Part shown: positions 25,326-33,865 of the stretch, piece by piece | How the letters are laid out: the number at the start of each line of letters is the position of its first letter | Numbering within the stretch: position 1 is the first letter of the stretch | Source of the DNA: Bradyrhizobium stylosanthis | GTDB taxonomy: Bacteria > Pseudomonadota > Alphaproteobacteria > Rhizobiales > Xanthobacteraceae | Direction: 5' to 3' | NCBI RefSeq assembly: GCF_001641335.1 | Contig: NZ_LVEM01000003.1 | Location: 713,190 to 777,189, forward strand | DNA: 64,000 nucleotides | The notes under the pieces: model-generated | Databases searched by the model: none | What the model was told of the DNA's origin: nothing | The model's input: only the letters and a program-made list of their open reading frames with translations | Position numbers and translations under genes: made by a program

Positions 25326-25362
25326 TTGACACTCTCAAAAATAGCTATAAAATATAACTATT
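25326..25362 (+). promoter_or_regulatory. Promoter with MarR-type operator
   Basis: TTGACA at 25326-25331 is followed 17 bases later by AAAATA (25349-25354). An inverted repeat AATAGCTAT (25340-25348) with ATAACTATT (25354-25362), separated by 5 bases, covers the spacer and -10, so a bound dimer would block RNA polymerase. The left arm matches the palindrome found upstream of the hydrolase at 23826-23835. Confidence 0.6.
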
Positions 25363-25399
25363 ATTCAGCGGCACCAAGACCGCCCATGGGAGGGACACA

Positions 25400-26608
25400 A
25401 TGAACAGCAAATTCCTGCATAAATTATGCATTCTGGCCGCGACGCTCGTTGCAGCGCCGGCATTCGCCCAGGACGTGGTGAAGATCGGCATCCTGAACGA
25501 CCAGTCCGGCCCGTTCGCGAGCTATCAGGGCATCGGCTCGGTGGTCGCCGCCAAGATGGCGGTCGAGGATTACGGCGGAAAGGCCGCCGGCAAGCCGGTC
25601 GAGGTCGTCGCGGCCGACCATCAGAACAAGACCGACATCGGGATCGGCATCGCCCGGCGCTGGTACGAGAACGAGAGCGTCGATGCGATCTTCGACATTC
25701 CGAACTCGTCGATCGCGCTCGCGGTGGCCGGCATGAGCGCCGAGAAGAACAAGGTCTTCGTCGGATCGGGCGCCGGCACGGTGCTCCTGACCGGCGAGAA
25801 GTGCACGCCGAACACCGTGCACTGGACCTACGACACCTATGCCTACGGTCGCGGTCTCGGCAAGGCGATCGTGCAGCAGGGCGGCAAGAAGTGGTTCTTC
25901 ATCACCGCCGACTACGCCTTCGGTCATGACCTGGAGAAGCAGGCCGCGGAGGCCGTGAAAGCCTCGGGCGGCGAGGTGCTCGGCAGTGTGCGGCATCCGC
26001 TGGGAACAGCCGACTACGCCTCCTTCCTGCTCCAGGCCCAGGCCTCCGGCGCGAACGTCGTGGGCTTCGCCAACGCCGGCGACGACACCATCACGTCGAT
26101 GAAGCAGGCCGCCGAGTTCGGGCTGACCAAGGATCACAAGCTGATCGGATTGATCCTCGGCATGAACGGCCTGCCTGCGCTCGGCTTGAAGTTTGCGCAA
26201 GGCGCGCAGATCATGAATCCGTTCTACTGGGATCTGAACGACGGCACGCGCGCGTTCGCAAAGCGCTTCGCCGAGCGCATTCCGTCGAAAGCCTATCCGA
26301 ACGACATGCAGGCCGGCGTCTATGCCTCGGTCATTCACTACCTCAAGGCGGTCGACAAGGCCGGCGGCGCCAAGGACGGCAAGGCCGTCGTCGCCGCGAT
26401 GAAGGAGATGCCGACCGACGATGTGCTGTTCGGCAAGGGCTATATCCGCAAGGACGGACGCAAGATCCACCCGCTGTATCTGTTGCAGGTCAAGGCGCCC
26501 GAGGAATCGACATCGGCCTGGGATCTCCTGAAGGTCGTCGCCACGATCAAGGGCGAGGACGCGTTCCGCGCCGAGAGCGAAGGCCAGTGCCCGCTGACCA
26601 AGCAGTAG
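25400..26608 (+). CDS. ABC transporter periplasmic binding protein (branched-chain amino acid/aromatic type)
   Basis: A 402-residue periplasmic binding protein of the Peripla_BP_6 family with signal peptide (CILAATLVAAPAFA) and VVKIGILNDQSGPFASYQGIGS at the mature start, followed by VEDYGGKAAGKPVEVVAADHQ. Members bind branched-chain amino acids, amides or aromatic acids for Hut/Liv-type importers. No permease or ATPase is next to it, so it must use a transporter encoded elsewhere. Its coupling to a CYP199-like P450 (14 bases between the genes) suggests an aromatic-acid ligand (inference). Confidence 0.9.
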   Translation: MNSKFLHKLCILAATLVAAPAFAQDVVKIGILNDQSGPFASYQGIGSVVAAKMAVEDYGGKAAGKPVEVVAADHQNKTDIGIGIARRWYENESVDAIFDIPNSSIALAVAGMSAEKNKVFVGSGAGTVLLTGEKCTPNTVHWTYDTYAYGRGLGKAIVQQGGKKWFFITADYAFGHDLEKQAAEAVKASGGEVLGSVRHPLGTADYASFLLQAQASGANVVGFANAGDDTITSMKQAAEFGLTKDHKLIGLILGMNGLPALGLKFAQGAQIMNPFYWDLNDGTRAFAKRFAERIPSKAYPNDMQAGVYASVIHYLKAVDKAGGAKDGKAVVAAMKEMPTDDVLFGKGYIRKDGRKIHPLYLLQVKAPEESTSAWDLLKVVATIKGEDAFRAESEGQCPLTKQ

Positions 26609-26622
26609 CGGCGGAGCAGACC

Positions 26623-27801
26623 ATGAGCGGCATTGCTTCCAGTCCGGCCGATCCGTTTGCGCCCGACTTCCTGATCGCCCCCTATCCTGCCTATGCCGCG
26701 CTGCGCGCGCTCGGGCCGGTCTTCGAGATCGAGCGTTACGGCGTGTGGGCCATGGCAGGCTATGCCGAGGTCGAGCCCGCCCTCAAGGACTGGAAGACGT
26801 TCATCAGCGGCGAAGGCGTCGGGCTGCACGGCATGAACCCGGCGCTGCCGAAGCCGCTGACGCTCCAGATCGATCCGCCGGATCATGACAAGGGCCGCCG
26901 TGTGCTCGGCCGCACGCTGTCGCCGGGCGTCGCAAGGAAGCTGCGCGAGACGTTCCAGAAGGAAGCCGAGAAAAAAGTTGCGGAGCTGATCGACAAGGGC
27001 ACGTTCGATGCCGTGACCGACCTTGCGGAAGCCTTTCCCATGAAGGTGTTTCCGGACGCGATCGGCATCCGGCCGGACGGCCGCGAGAAGCTCCTGGCCT
27101 GGAGCACCTTCGTGTTCAACAGCTTCGGGCCGGAGAACGAGATACTCGCGGCGTCACGGAAGGAAGGCCTCGCCGCACAGAGCTGGATCATGGAATGCTG
27201 CGCGCGCGATGCGCTACAGCCCGACAGCCTCGGCATGATGATCTACCAGGCGGCCGACGAAGGCGAGATCACCGAGCACGAGGCGACGCATCTGGTGCGG
27301 CCGTTCCTCACCGCAGGGATCGACACCACCGTCAACGGCATCGGCAACACCCTGCTCGCGCTCGCCACCCATCCGGACGAATACCGCAAGCTGCACCACA
27401 GGCCGGAGCTGGCGCGCAACGCTTTCGAGGAAGGCCTGCGCTACGATTCGCCGGTGCAGACGTTCTTTCGCACCACCTCGCGCGACGTCGAGATCGGCGG
27501 CGGCGTGATCCCCGCCCACCGCAAGGTGCTGCTGTTCATGGCCTCCGCCAACCGCGATCCAGCGCGATGGGACAGGCCCGACCGCTTCGAGGTCGAGCGG
27601 ACAGCAACCGGACATGTCGGCTTCGGCGCCGGCATTCACGCCTGCGTCGGCCAGATGATCGCGCGCCTGGAGGGTGAATTGATCTTCAGCGAGCTCGCAA
27701 GGCGCGTGAAGACCATCGAGCTGACGGCGGAGCCGAAGCGCAGGCTCAACAATTCGCTGCGCGGGCTGGAGAGCATGCCGGTGCGTGTGACGGCGGCCTA
27801 A
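26623..27801 (+). CDS. Cytochrome P450, CYP199-like
   Basis: A 392-residue soluble P450. The I-helix oxygen motif AGIDTT is at 231-236, ExxR at 270-273 (EGLR), and the haem loop FGAGIHACVG places the ligand Cys at 341. Segments such as AFPMKVFPDAIGI, FVFNSFGPENE, DTTVNGIGN and SPVQTFFRTTSRDVE closely recall CYP199A enzymes, which demethylate or hydroxylate para-substituted benzoates with a [2Fe-2S] ferredoxin. No ferredoxin or reductase gene is adjacent. The ATG at 26623 is used; the frame opens at 26587 inside the preceding gene. A REP element begins right after the stop. Confidence 0.92.
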   Translation: MSGIASSPADPFAPDFLIAPYPAYAALRALGPVFEIERYGVWAMAGYAEVEPALKDWKTFISGEGVGLHGMNPALPKPLTLQIDPPDHDKGRRVLGRTLSPGVARKLRETFQKEAEKKVAELIDKGTFDAVTDLAEAFPMKVFPDAIGIRPDGREKLLAWSTFVFNSFGPENEILAASRKEGLAAQSWIMECCARDALQPDSLGMMIYQAADEGEITEHEATHLVRPFLTAGIDTTVNGIGNTLLALATHPDEYRKLHHRPELARNAFEEGLRYDSPVQTFFRTTSRDVEIGGGVIPAHRKVLLFMASANRDPARWDRPDRFEVERTATGHVGFGAGIHACVGQMIARLEGELIFSELARRVKTIELTAEPKRRLNNSLRGLESMPVRVTAA

Positions 27802-27802
27802 A

Positions 27803-27887
27803 GCATGATCCGGAAAAGTGCGAAGCGGTTTTCCGGAAAGATCATGCGTGAACAACGACCTAAAGCGCGATGACGATTCATCGCGCT
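27803..27887. repeat. Two adjacent palindromes after the P450 gene
   Basis: GCATGATCCGGAAAA ... TTTTCCGGAAAGATCATGC (27803-27847) is an inverted repeat of a family widespread in Rhizobiales genomes. It is followed by a perfect 10-base stem AGCGCGATGA / TCATCGCGCT (27864-27873 and 27878-27887) with a 4-base loop. The second could end transcription between the convergent P450 and hydrolase genes, although no T-run follows it. Confidence 0.75.
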
Positions 27888-27918
27888 CTAGGTTGCGTCA
27901 CACGCATCAGCGATCTGC

Positions 27919-28638
27919 TCAGTTCCTTGCCGGAGCCGTTGCGGCGGCGGCGCGCGCGGGCCGCGGCCCGCCGGGTTCGGCGACGGGAGCCGCCGGGGCG
28001 CGCGAGCGCATGATCGCGGCGTCGATCTCGGCGATGACGCGGCGCTGGATCGCCTCGTTCTTGTCGATCGAGATGTGGCCGACACCGGTGCCGCGGACGT
28101 CGACATTGTCGAGCTTGCCGCGCAGGCCCTGTGCGGCCCGAACCGGCTCGCCGGGACCATCGCCGATATAGATGTTGATGTAGCGCTCGGCGCCGGTCGA
28201 GAGCTTGGTCTTGAACACGGAGTCGAGGCCGATCGCGAGCTTCACGGGCACGCCGAGCTGGTTGAGCTTGGCGATCATGTCCGGCAGCGCGGTCGCGCCG
28301 GAGGAGTGGCCGACAAGGATGATGGTCTTGATGCGGCCGGCCCTGTAGGCAGTCGCGGCTTCATCGGCGAGCGAGGACCAGGACACGAAGTTGGCGACGG
28401 TCACCGGGATGCCCTGCGCCTGGAGCCGGGCACCGATGGTGTCCAGGCCGAGCGAGAAGATGTTGAGCACGCCACGGAGCAGGTAGACATGCGTGGTCGC
28501 AGCCGCGGCCTGGCTCGGCGCGGCCTGAGCCGTGGACGGGCTGATGGCAACAGCTGACAGCAGAAGCAGGCCCAACGCCCATACGCGGAGGGCGGACAAT
28601 TGGCTGGCGCCGGCGGTGTGACGGCCGTTCGGTCTCAT
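27919..28638 (-). CDS. Secreted alpha/beta hydrolase-like protein (paralogue of 21069-22007)
   Basis: A 239-residue exported protein: signal peptide about residues 14-40 (ALGLLLLSAVAISPSTAQA), then THVYLLRGVLNIFSLGLDTI, nucleophile elbow VGHSSGATA, the Asp region AIGLDSVFKT and the His region GTGVGHISIDKNEA. Order and spacing of these blocks match the LysM-carrying hydrolase at 21069-22007, but here the C-terminus is a short Ala/Arg-rich tail without LysM. ATG 28638 has AGGGA 9 bases upstream. Substrate unknown. Confidence 0.78.
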   Translation of the reverse strand: MRPNGRHTAGASQLSALRVWALGLLLLSAVAISPSTAQAAPSQAAAATTHVYLLRGVLNIFSLGLDTIGARLQAQGIPVTVANFVSWSSLADEAATAYRAGRIKTIILVGHSSGATALPDMIAKLNQLGVPVKLAIGLDSVFKTKLSTGAERYINIYIGDGPGEPVRAAQGLRGKLDNVDVRGTGVGHISIDKNEAIQRRVIAEIDAAIMRSRAPAAPVAEPGGPRPARAAAATAPARN

Positions 28639-28926
28639 CGATCTTTTCCCTGGGGACAATACGCTTTGCGATTGGCCGGAATCGTAGCCATGGCCTGCTC
28701 GCAGACGCAACAAAGAGCCGCGTGAGCGACAATCTTAGCAGCAGTCCGTGGCGGTTGCGCAACACTTGCCCGGAACCCGCCACGGAAGGGCCTGTTTTGA
28801 GGCCATTTTTCTCCCGCCGATTGCGACCGGGCAAGGGCATTCCTATCTCAGGGCTCCGCTGGCCGCCCTTCCCGGCAGCTCCAGCCTCCCTCCCCAGCCC
28901 TTTTGCCCCCAAGCCTTGCGGCCATC
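28639..28926. other. Divergent intergenic region
   Basis: 288 bases between the secreted hydrolase (minus) and the ABC exporter ATPase (plus). No credible gene is seen. I could not identify strong promoter boxes. Confidence 0.4.
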
Positions 28927-29846
<920 letters not shown>

Positions 29847-29850
<4 letters not shown>

Positions 29851-30608
29851 ACCATCGCGCCATCCGCGCCATCTATCTGTTCGAAATGGCGCGCACCTGG
29901 CGCACGCTGCTGCAAAGCATCGTCTCGCCGGTGGTCTCCACCTCGCTCTATTTCGTGGTGTTCGGCGCCGCGATCGGCTCGCGCATCAGCCAGGTCGAGG
30001 GCGTCAGCTACGGCACCTTCATCGTGCCGGGCCTGATCATGCTCTCGGTGCTGACCCAGAGCATCGCCAACGCCTCGTTCGGCATCTACTTCCCGAAATT
30101 CACCGGCACGATCTATGAGATCCTGTCGGCGCCGATCTCCTATTTCGAGATCGTGCTCGGCTATGTCGGCGCCGCCGCGACCAAGTCGATCATCCTGGGC
30201 CTGATCATCCTGGCGACGGCCGGGCTGTTCGTGCCGCTGCACATCCATCATCCGGTCTGGATGCTGACCTTCCTGGTGCTGACGGCGGTGACGTTCAGCC
30301 TGTTCGGCTTCATCATCGGCATCTGGGCCGACGGCTTCGAGAAGCTGCAGATGATTCCGATGCTGGTGGTGACGCCGCTGACCTTCCTCGGCGGCAGCTT
30401 CTACTCCATCGACATGCTGCCGGCGGGATGGCGCTCGGTCGCGCTGCTCAACCCGGTCGTCTATCTGATCTCGGGCTTCCGCTGGAGCTTTTACGAGATC
30501 GCCGACGTCAGCGTATCCGTCAGCATCGGCATGACGCTGGCGTTCCTGGTGATCTGCCTCGGCATCATCTGGTGGATTTTCCGCACCGGCTACCGGCTGA
30601 AGAATTGA
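29847..30608 (+). CDS. ABC-2 type permease (YadH-like)
   Basis: A 253-residue membrane protein with six hydrophobic segments of the ABC-2 type: an N-terminal amphipathic start (YLFEMARTWRTLLQSIVSPVV), central GTFIVPGLIMLSVL, and the family motif in LTFLGGSFYSIDMLPAGWRSVALLNPVVYLISGFRW read across positions about 170-210. It overlaps the ATPase gene by 4 bases. A perfect hairpin follows 6 bases after its stop. Confidence 0.92.
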
Positions 30609-30614
30609 GACGCG

Positions 30615-30649
30615 TAGCCCGGATGCAGCGCATCGAAATCCGGGCTACG
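30615..30649. repeat. Perfect inverted repeat after the ABC exporter operon
   Basis: GTAGCCCGGAT (30615-30625) pairs perfectly with ATCCGGGCTAC (30639-30649) around a 13-base loop. It lies between the convergent permease and small-peptide genes. There is no T-run, so it may be a REP element that also protects or ends transcripts, rather than a classic terminator. Confidence 0.7.
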
Positions 30650-30655
30650 AGGCCG

Positions 30656-31000
30656 TCACCTGTAGCAGTGGAAGCGGTGATAGCCGTCGTAGTATCCCCG
30701 GCAGTGGCGATAGTGGCGGTGGGGAATGCCGAACACGCCCTCGACTGCACCGACGGCTCCTCCGACGCCGGCGCCGACCGCGCCACCGACCACGCCGCCC
30801 ACGGGACCGGCGATCCTGTTACCTTCATAGGAGCCTTCCTGCGCGCCGCGCACGATGCCCTGGGCATGACCGGCTCCAGGCAACGCCAACAGTGCAAGTA
30901 GAATGACGGCGGCTGCGAACAGCAGGCGGACAGGCAAGCCGGCCGGCAGGGTCGCGGCGCCGACCGGTAGCGCGGCGGCGGTAACACGGGCTTTGTTCAT
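30656..31000 (-). CDS. Small exported glycine-zipper protein
   Basis: A 114-residue protein with a signal peptide or anchor (LLFAAAVILLALLALPGAGHAQG) and a glycine-zipper membrane segment (GPVGGVVGGAVGAGVGGAVG). It ends with a His/Tyr/Cys-rich tail (HRHYRHCRGYYDGYHRFHCY). Glycine zippers insert into membranes or self-associate; the tail could bind metal. Function unknown. ATG 31000 (MNKARV) was chosen as the signal-peptide start. Confidence 0.7.
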   Translation of the reverse strand: MNKARVTAAALPVGAATLPAGLPVRLLFAAAVILLALLALPGAGHAQGIVRGAQEGSYEGNRIAGPVGGVVGGAVGAGVGGAVGAVEGVFGIPHRHYRHCRGYYDGYHRFHCYR

Positions 31001-31303
31001 CTTCAGTCCCAAGGGGTAAAACGGCGGCGAACGCCGCCAATCGGCAGGTCATGATCAACGCACCGAGCGGCCAAATGGTTGCGCCTTTGTGACGAATTGT
31101 CGGCGTTGTGAACGCATGTCCGCTCGCGAAAATGTCAGCATCGCCGCCGCCTGCGCGGCACAAAGCGGCCTTGCTTACATCGGACATCACGTTAACGATG
31201 GGCGGGCAGGCCGCTGGAACGAAAGCCGGATTGCAGGCATATTGCACGCCGGGGGACGGAGAGCCGCGGCGCCAGCGTGAACAGGCCGGAGGCCAGAAGT
31301 CAG
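31001..31303. other. Divergent intergenic region
   Basis: 303 bases between the glycine-zipper gene and the L,D-transpeptidase gene. No credible gene is seen. It includes the AT-rich patch ATCACGTTAACGATG near 31187, but I cannot assign promoter boxes. Confidence 0.4.
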
Positions 31304-32089
31304 ATGCGTTCGTTTTTTATCGCTTTCACATCCCTGATGCTTTTGAGCGCGGGCACCGCGCAGGCCAAGGTCGAGATCACCGTCGACAAGGACAATCAGC
31401 AGATGACCGTCGCGGTCGACGGCGTCGCGCGCTACCACTGGCCGGTGTCGACGGGCATTCCCTCGCGCGAGACCCCGAACGGCGGCTTCCGCGCCTTCCG
31501 CATGGAAGAGGATCACTACTCCAAGGAGTTCGACGACGCGCCGATGCCGCACGCGATCTTCTTCACGAAAGTTGGTCACGCCATCCACGGCACGGACTCG
31601 GTCGGTCGGCTCGGCTCGCCCGCCTCGCATGGCTGCGTGCGCCTGTCGCGGCAGAACGCATCGACGCTCTATGCGCTGGTGCAGCAGCAGGGCGTGCTCA
31701 ACACCACGGTGACGCTGACCGGCTCGGCGCAGGTGGCGCTGGCGCGCAATCCGCGCGGCCGCGCCAACAGTGCCGTGGCCCGCGCTCCGCAGCAGCCTGC
31801 CGAAGAGCAGTATGCGACTACGGGCGATCCGGTGAACCTGACGCCGCCGCAGCAACCCGCCCGCCGCTACATGCCGCAGGATGACAATTACATCTATCCG
31901 GCCGACGGCAGCGACACCGGCGCGCGCTATCCGGCGCCGCGCCCGATCACGCGCCCCTATGGCACCCAGGCCAATCAGCAACTGCCTCAGCCAAATTACG
32001 ACCAGGGCTATGGCCAGCAGGGCTACTACTACCAGCAGCAGCAGCCTCGCCAGTATTATCAGCCGCGCGGCTACTACTATCAGAACTGA
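31304..32089 (+). CDS. L,D-transpeptidase (YkuD domain)
   Basis: A 261-residue exported enzyme with signal peptide (MRSFFIAFTSLMLLSAGTAQA). The YkuD domain covers about 22-145, with the active-site signature GHAIHGT...SHGCVRLSRQNA (catalytic Cys in HGCVRL). It makes 3-3 crosslinks in peptidoglycan or attaches proteins to it. The C-terminal 110 residues are Pro, Gln and Tyr rich and low-complexity (GYGQQGYYYQQQQPRQYYQ), probably a wall-spanning disordered tail. ATG 31304 follows GGAGG by 11 bases; a GTG at 31277 is also in frame. Confidence 0.92.
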   Translation: MRSFFIAFTSLMLLSAGTAQAKVEITVDKDNQQMTVAVDGVARYHWPVSTGIPSRETPNGGFRAFRMEEDHYSKEFDDAPMPHAIFFTKVGHAIHGTDSVGRLGSPASHGCVRLSRQNASTLYALVQQQGVLNTTVTLTGSAQVALARNPRGRANSAVARAPQQPAEEQYATTGDPVNLTPPQQPARRYMPQDDNYIYPADGSDTGARYPAPRPITRPYGTQANQQLPQPNYDQGYGQQGYYYQQQQPRQYYQPRGYYYQN

Positions 32090-32091
32090 AA

Positions 32092-33354
32092 TTACCTGAA
32101 CGCGGCGTCGCCGCGTTCGACGATCTTCCGTGCAGCATCGACGAAGGCATGGGCGACCGGCTCGAGGATTTCGGGCCCGGTCGCGCCGAGATCATCCGAC
32201 GGCGTATGGAAGGTGCGATGGCGGCCGGCCATGCCGAGGAAATTGGCGTAGCCCGCCGCGTGCACGTCGCGGAGCTCGCCGACCGCCTGCTTCTCCGTCA
32301 CCAGACGTTTTGCCGCGACGTTTGCAAAGGCCTCGTCGGTCAGGGCGACCGCGGATTTGCTGAGCACGAGATAGCGTTCTTCCTCGGGTCGATCGGTGCG
32401 GGCGCCCTCCGCAAAGCCATAGCAGGCGTTTGACGAGCCGAAGTGAATCCACGCCAGCGTCTTTTTCGGCGCGGGTGCGCCGTGCTTCAGGAACAGCTCC
32501 ATGCCGCCATGGCCGATCTCGTGGCCGGCAGTGGCGATGAAGACAAAATGCGCCGGCCATGTCTCGGCGGCGACGGTGCGCGCCAGCGCGAGGAAATTCG
32601 CAATGCCGGGGCCGCGCTCGCAGACGCAGGAGTACCAGCCGGTCATCGGCGTGGAGACGACGACGGTCGGGCCGCGGCCGGTCCCGATCTCGGCAATCAC
32701 ATTGCGGCCGGCGACATCGCGCTCGTAATGGCCCTTGACGTCCAGGGTGACGGGCGTGCCTGCGGCGAGCACGCGCTCGAACGCCGCGCGCGACTTCGCG
32801 CCGACCACGATCACCGGCACCGGCCAGGGCGCATCCTCCTGCGTGACGTTGTAGGCGAAGCGGTCGTCGGCGGGATTGCCGATCGTCAGCAGGATCGCCG
32901 CCGGCTTCTTCGCTGCCGCTTCACCGATGGCGGCACGATGCCCCGGTCCCAGATAGGCACCGCGATCGAACGGCAGATCGAGCAACAGGATCTTGCCGGC
33001 GGCATCGCCATCGCGCGCGAGCGGTGCGGACAGGCGGAAGCTCGCCCGGTCCTCCGGCGGCCACCAGAACGGCGTCGCCTCCACAGTGGTGCCGGCGGCC
33101 TCGGCGCTGGCCCGCTCGACCACATATTGCCGGCCGAGCACGACGGGCTGAAAGCTGACGTCGAAACCCGCCTGCTTCATCTCGCCGGCGATCCAGTCGG
33201 CGGTCGCGCGGTCGCCGGCCGAGCCGAAGCGGTGCAGGCCGAACGAGGCATAGCGTGCGACGTCCTCGTAGAGGATCGCTCCCGAAAGCACATCCTTGGC
33301 TGCCGCTTGTCCAATCATGAGAATCACGAACGCCGCGATGAGGATTGGCCGCAT
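32092..33354 (-). CDS. Exported M28-like peptidase
   Basis: A 420-residue protein with signal peptide (ILIAAFVILMIGQAAA). The domain order (SAGDRATADWIAGEMKQAGF, a PA-like insert around residues 110-190, then NVIAEIGTG...TPMTGWYSC, ATAGHEIGHGGMELFL, and a late GRHRTFHTPSDD) is that of M28-type zinc aminopeptidases. The usual metal-ligand Asp/His pattern is altered (TPMTGWYS in place of the canonical HxD region), so activity is not certain. It is convergent with the L,D-transpeptidase, with 2 bases between the genes. Confidence 0.72.
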   Translation of the reverse strand: MRPILIAAFVILMIGQAAAKDVLSGAILYEDVARYASFGLHRFGSAGDRATADWIAGEMKQAGFDVSFQPVVLGRQYVVERASAEAAGTTVEATPFWWPPEDRASFRLSAPLARDGDAAGKILLLDLPFDRGAYLGPGHRAAIGEAAAKKPAAILLTIGNPADDRFAYNVTQEDAPWPVPVIVVGAKSRAAFERVLAAGTPVTLDVKGHYERDVAGRNVIAEIGTGRGPTVVVSTPMTGWYSCVCERGPGIANFLALARTVAAETWPAHFVFIATAGHEIGHGGMELFLKHGAPAPKKTLAWIHFGSSNACYGFAEGARTDRPEEERYLVLSKSAVALTDEAFANVAAKRLVTEKQAVGELRDVHAAGYANFLGMAGRHRTFHTPSDDLGATGPEILEPVAHAFVDAARKIVERGDAAFR

Positions 33355-33531
33355 GTGAGCCCCCTGTTTTTGGCGGCCAGTTTCCGCCTTCCGCGATGGC
33401 CGTCAACCGCCCTGGGCGGATGGCATGCCGCCGCCGACCGGAAAACAGGCCGAGTGGGCGTCGATTGAGCAGCCGGGCGACGCAGGAAGGCAACAGTCCC
33501 CAACCTTCAACGCGGTGGCGTCGCGGCTAAA

Positions 33532-33559
33532 TTGACAACCTTGGGGTCAACCGTATTGT
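33532..33559 (+). promoter_or_regulatory. Candidate sigma70 promoter of the acyl-carrier/ligase operon
   Basis: TTGACA at 33532-33537 and TATTGT at 33554-33559 with 16 bases between. The expected transcription start near 33566 would leave a leader of about 20 bases before the ATG at 33586. Confidence 0.5.
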
Positions 33560-33585
33560 CTTTCCCATTATTTCTGGGAAATGAC

Positions 33586-33840
33586 ATGACACGCGAGCAG
33601 ATTTCGGATTTCTGCGTTACCGCACTGGCCAATATCCTGCGTATCTCCAAGGATCGGGTCGACACCGGCACAAAGTTCAACCGCCTCGGTCTCGACTCGG
33701 CGATGCTGGTCTATCTCATGATGGAACTCGAGGAGAAGCTGGATCTCGAACTGTCGACGGACGACTTTTACGACCATCCGACCGTCGAGGCCTTGTCCCG
33801 ATTTCTCGCCGACAAGCGCGCGATCCGTACCGCCGCCTGA
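33586..33840 (+). CDS. Acyl carrier protein
   Basis: An 84-residue acyl carrier protein. The phosphopantetheine attachment motif GLDSAMLV puts the modified Ser at residue 38, followed by the acidic recognition helix (YLMMELEEKLDLELSTDDFYDHP). ATG 33586 has GGGAA 6 bases upstream; the frame is open from 33532. It lies 25 bases before a fatty acyl-AMP ligase, which is its likely loading enzyme. It is not in a fatty-acid synthase context, so it is a dedicated carrier. Confidence 0.92.
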   Translation: MTREQISDFCVTALANILRISKDRVDTGTKFNRLGLDSAMLVYLMMELEEKLDLELSTDDFYDHPTVEALSRFLADKRAIRTAA

Positions 33841-33865
33841 GAGCGGCTAGACCCGGCGCACTCCG

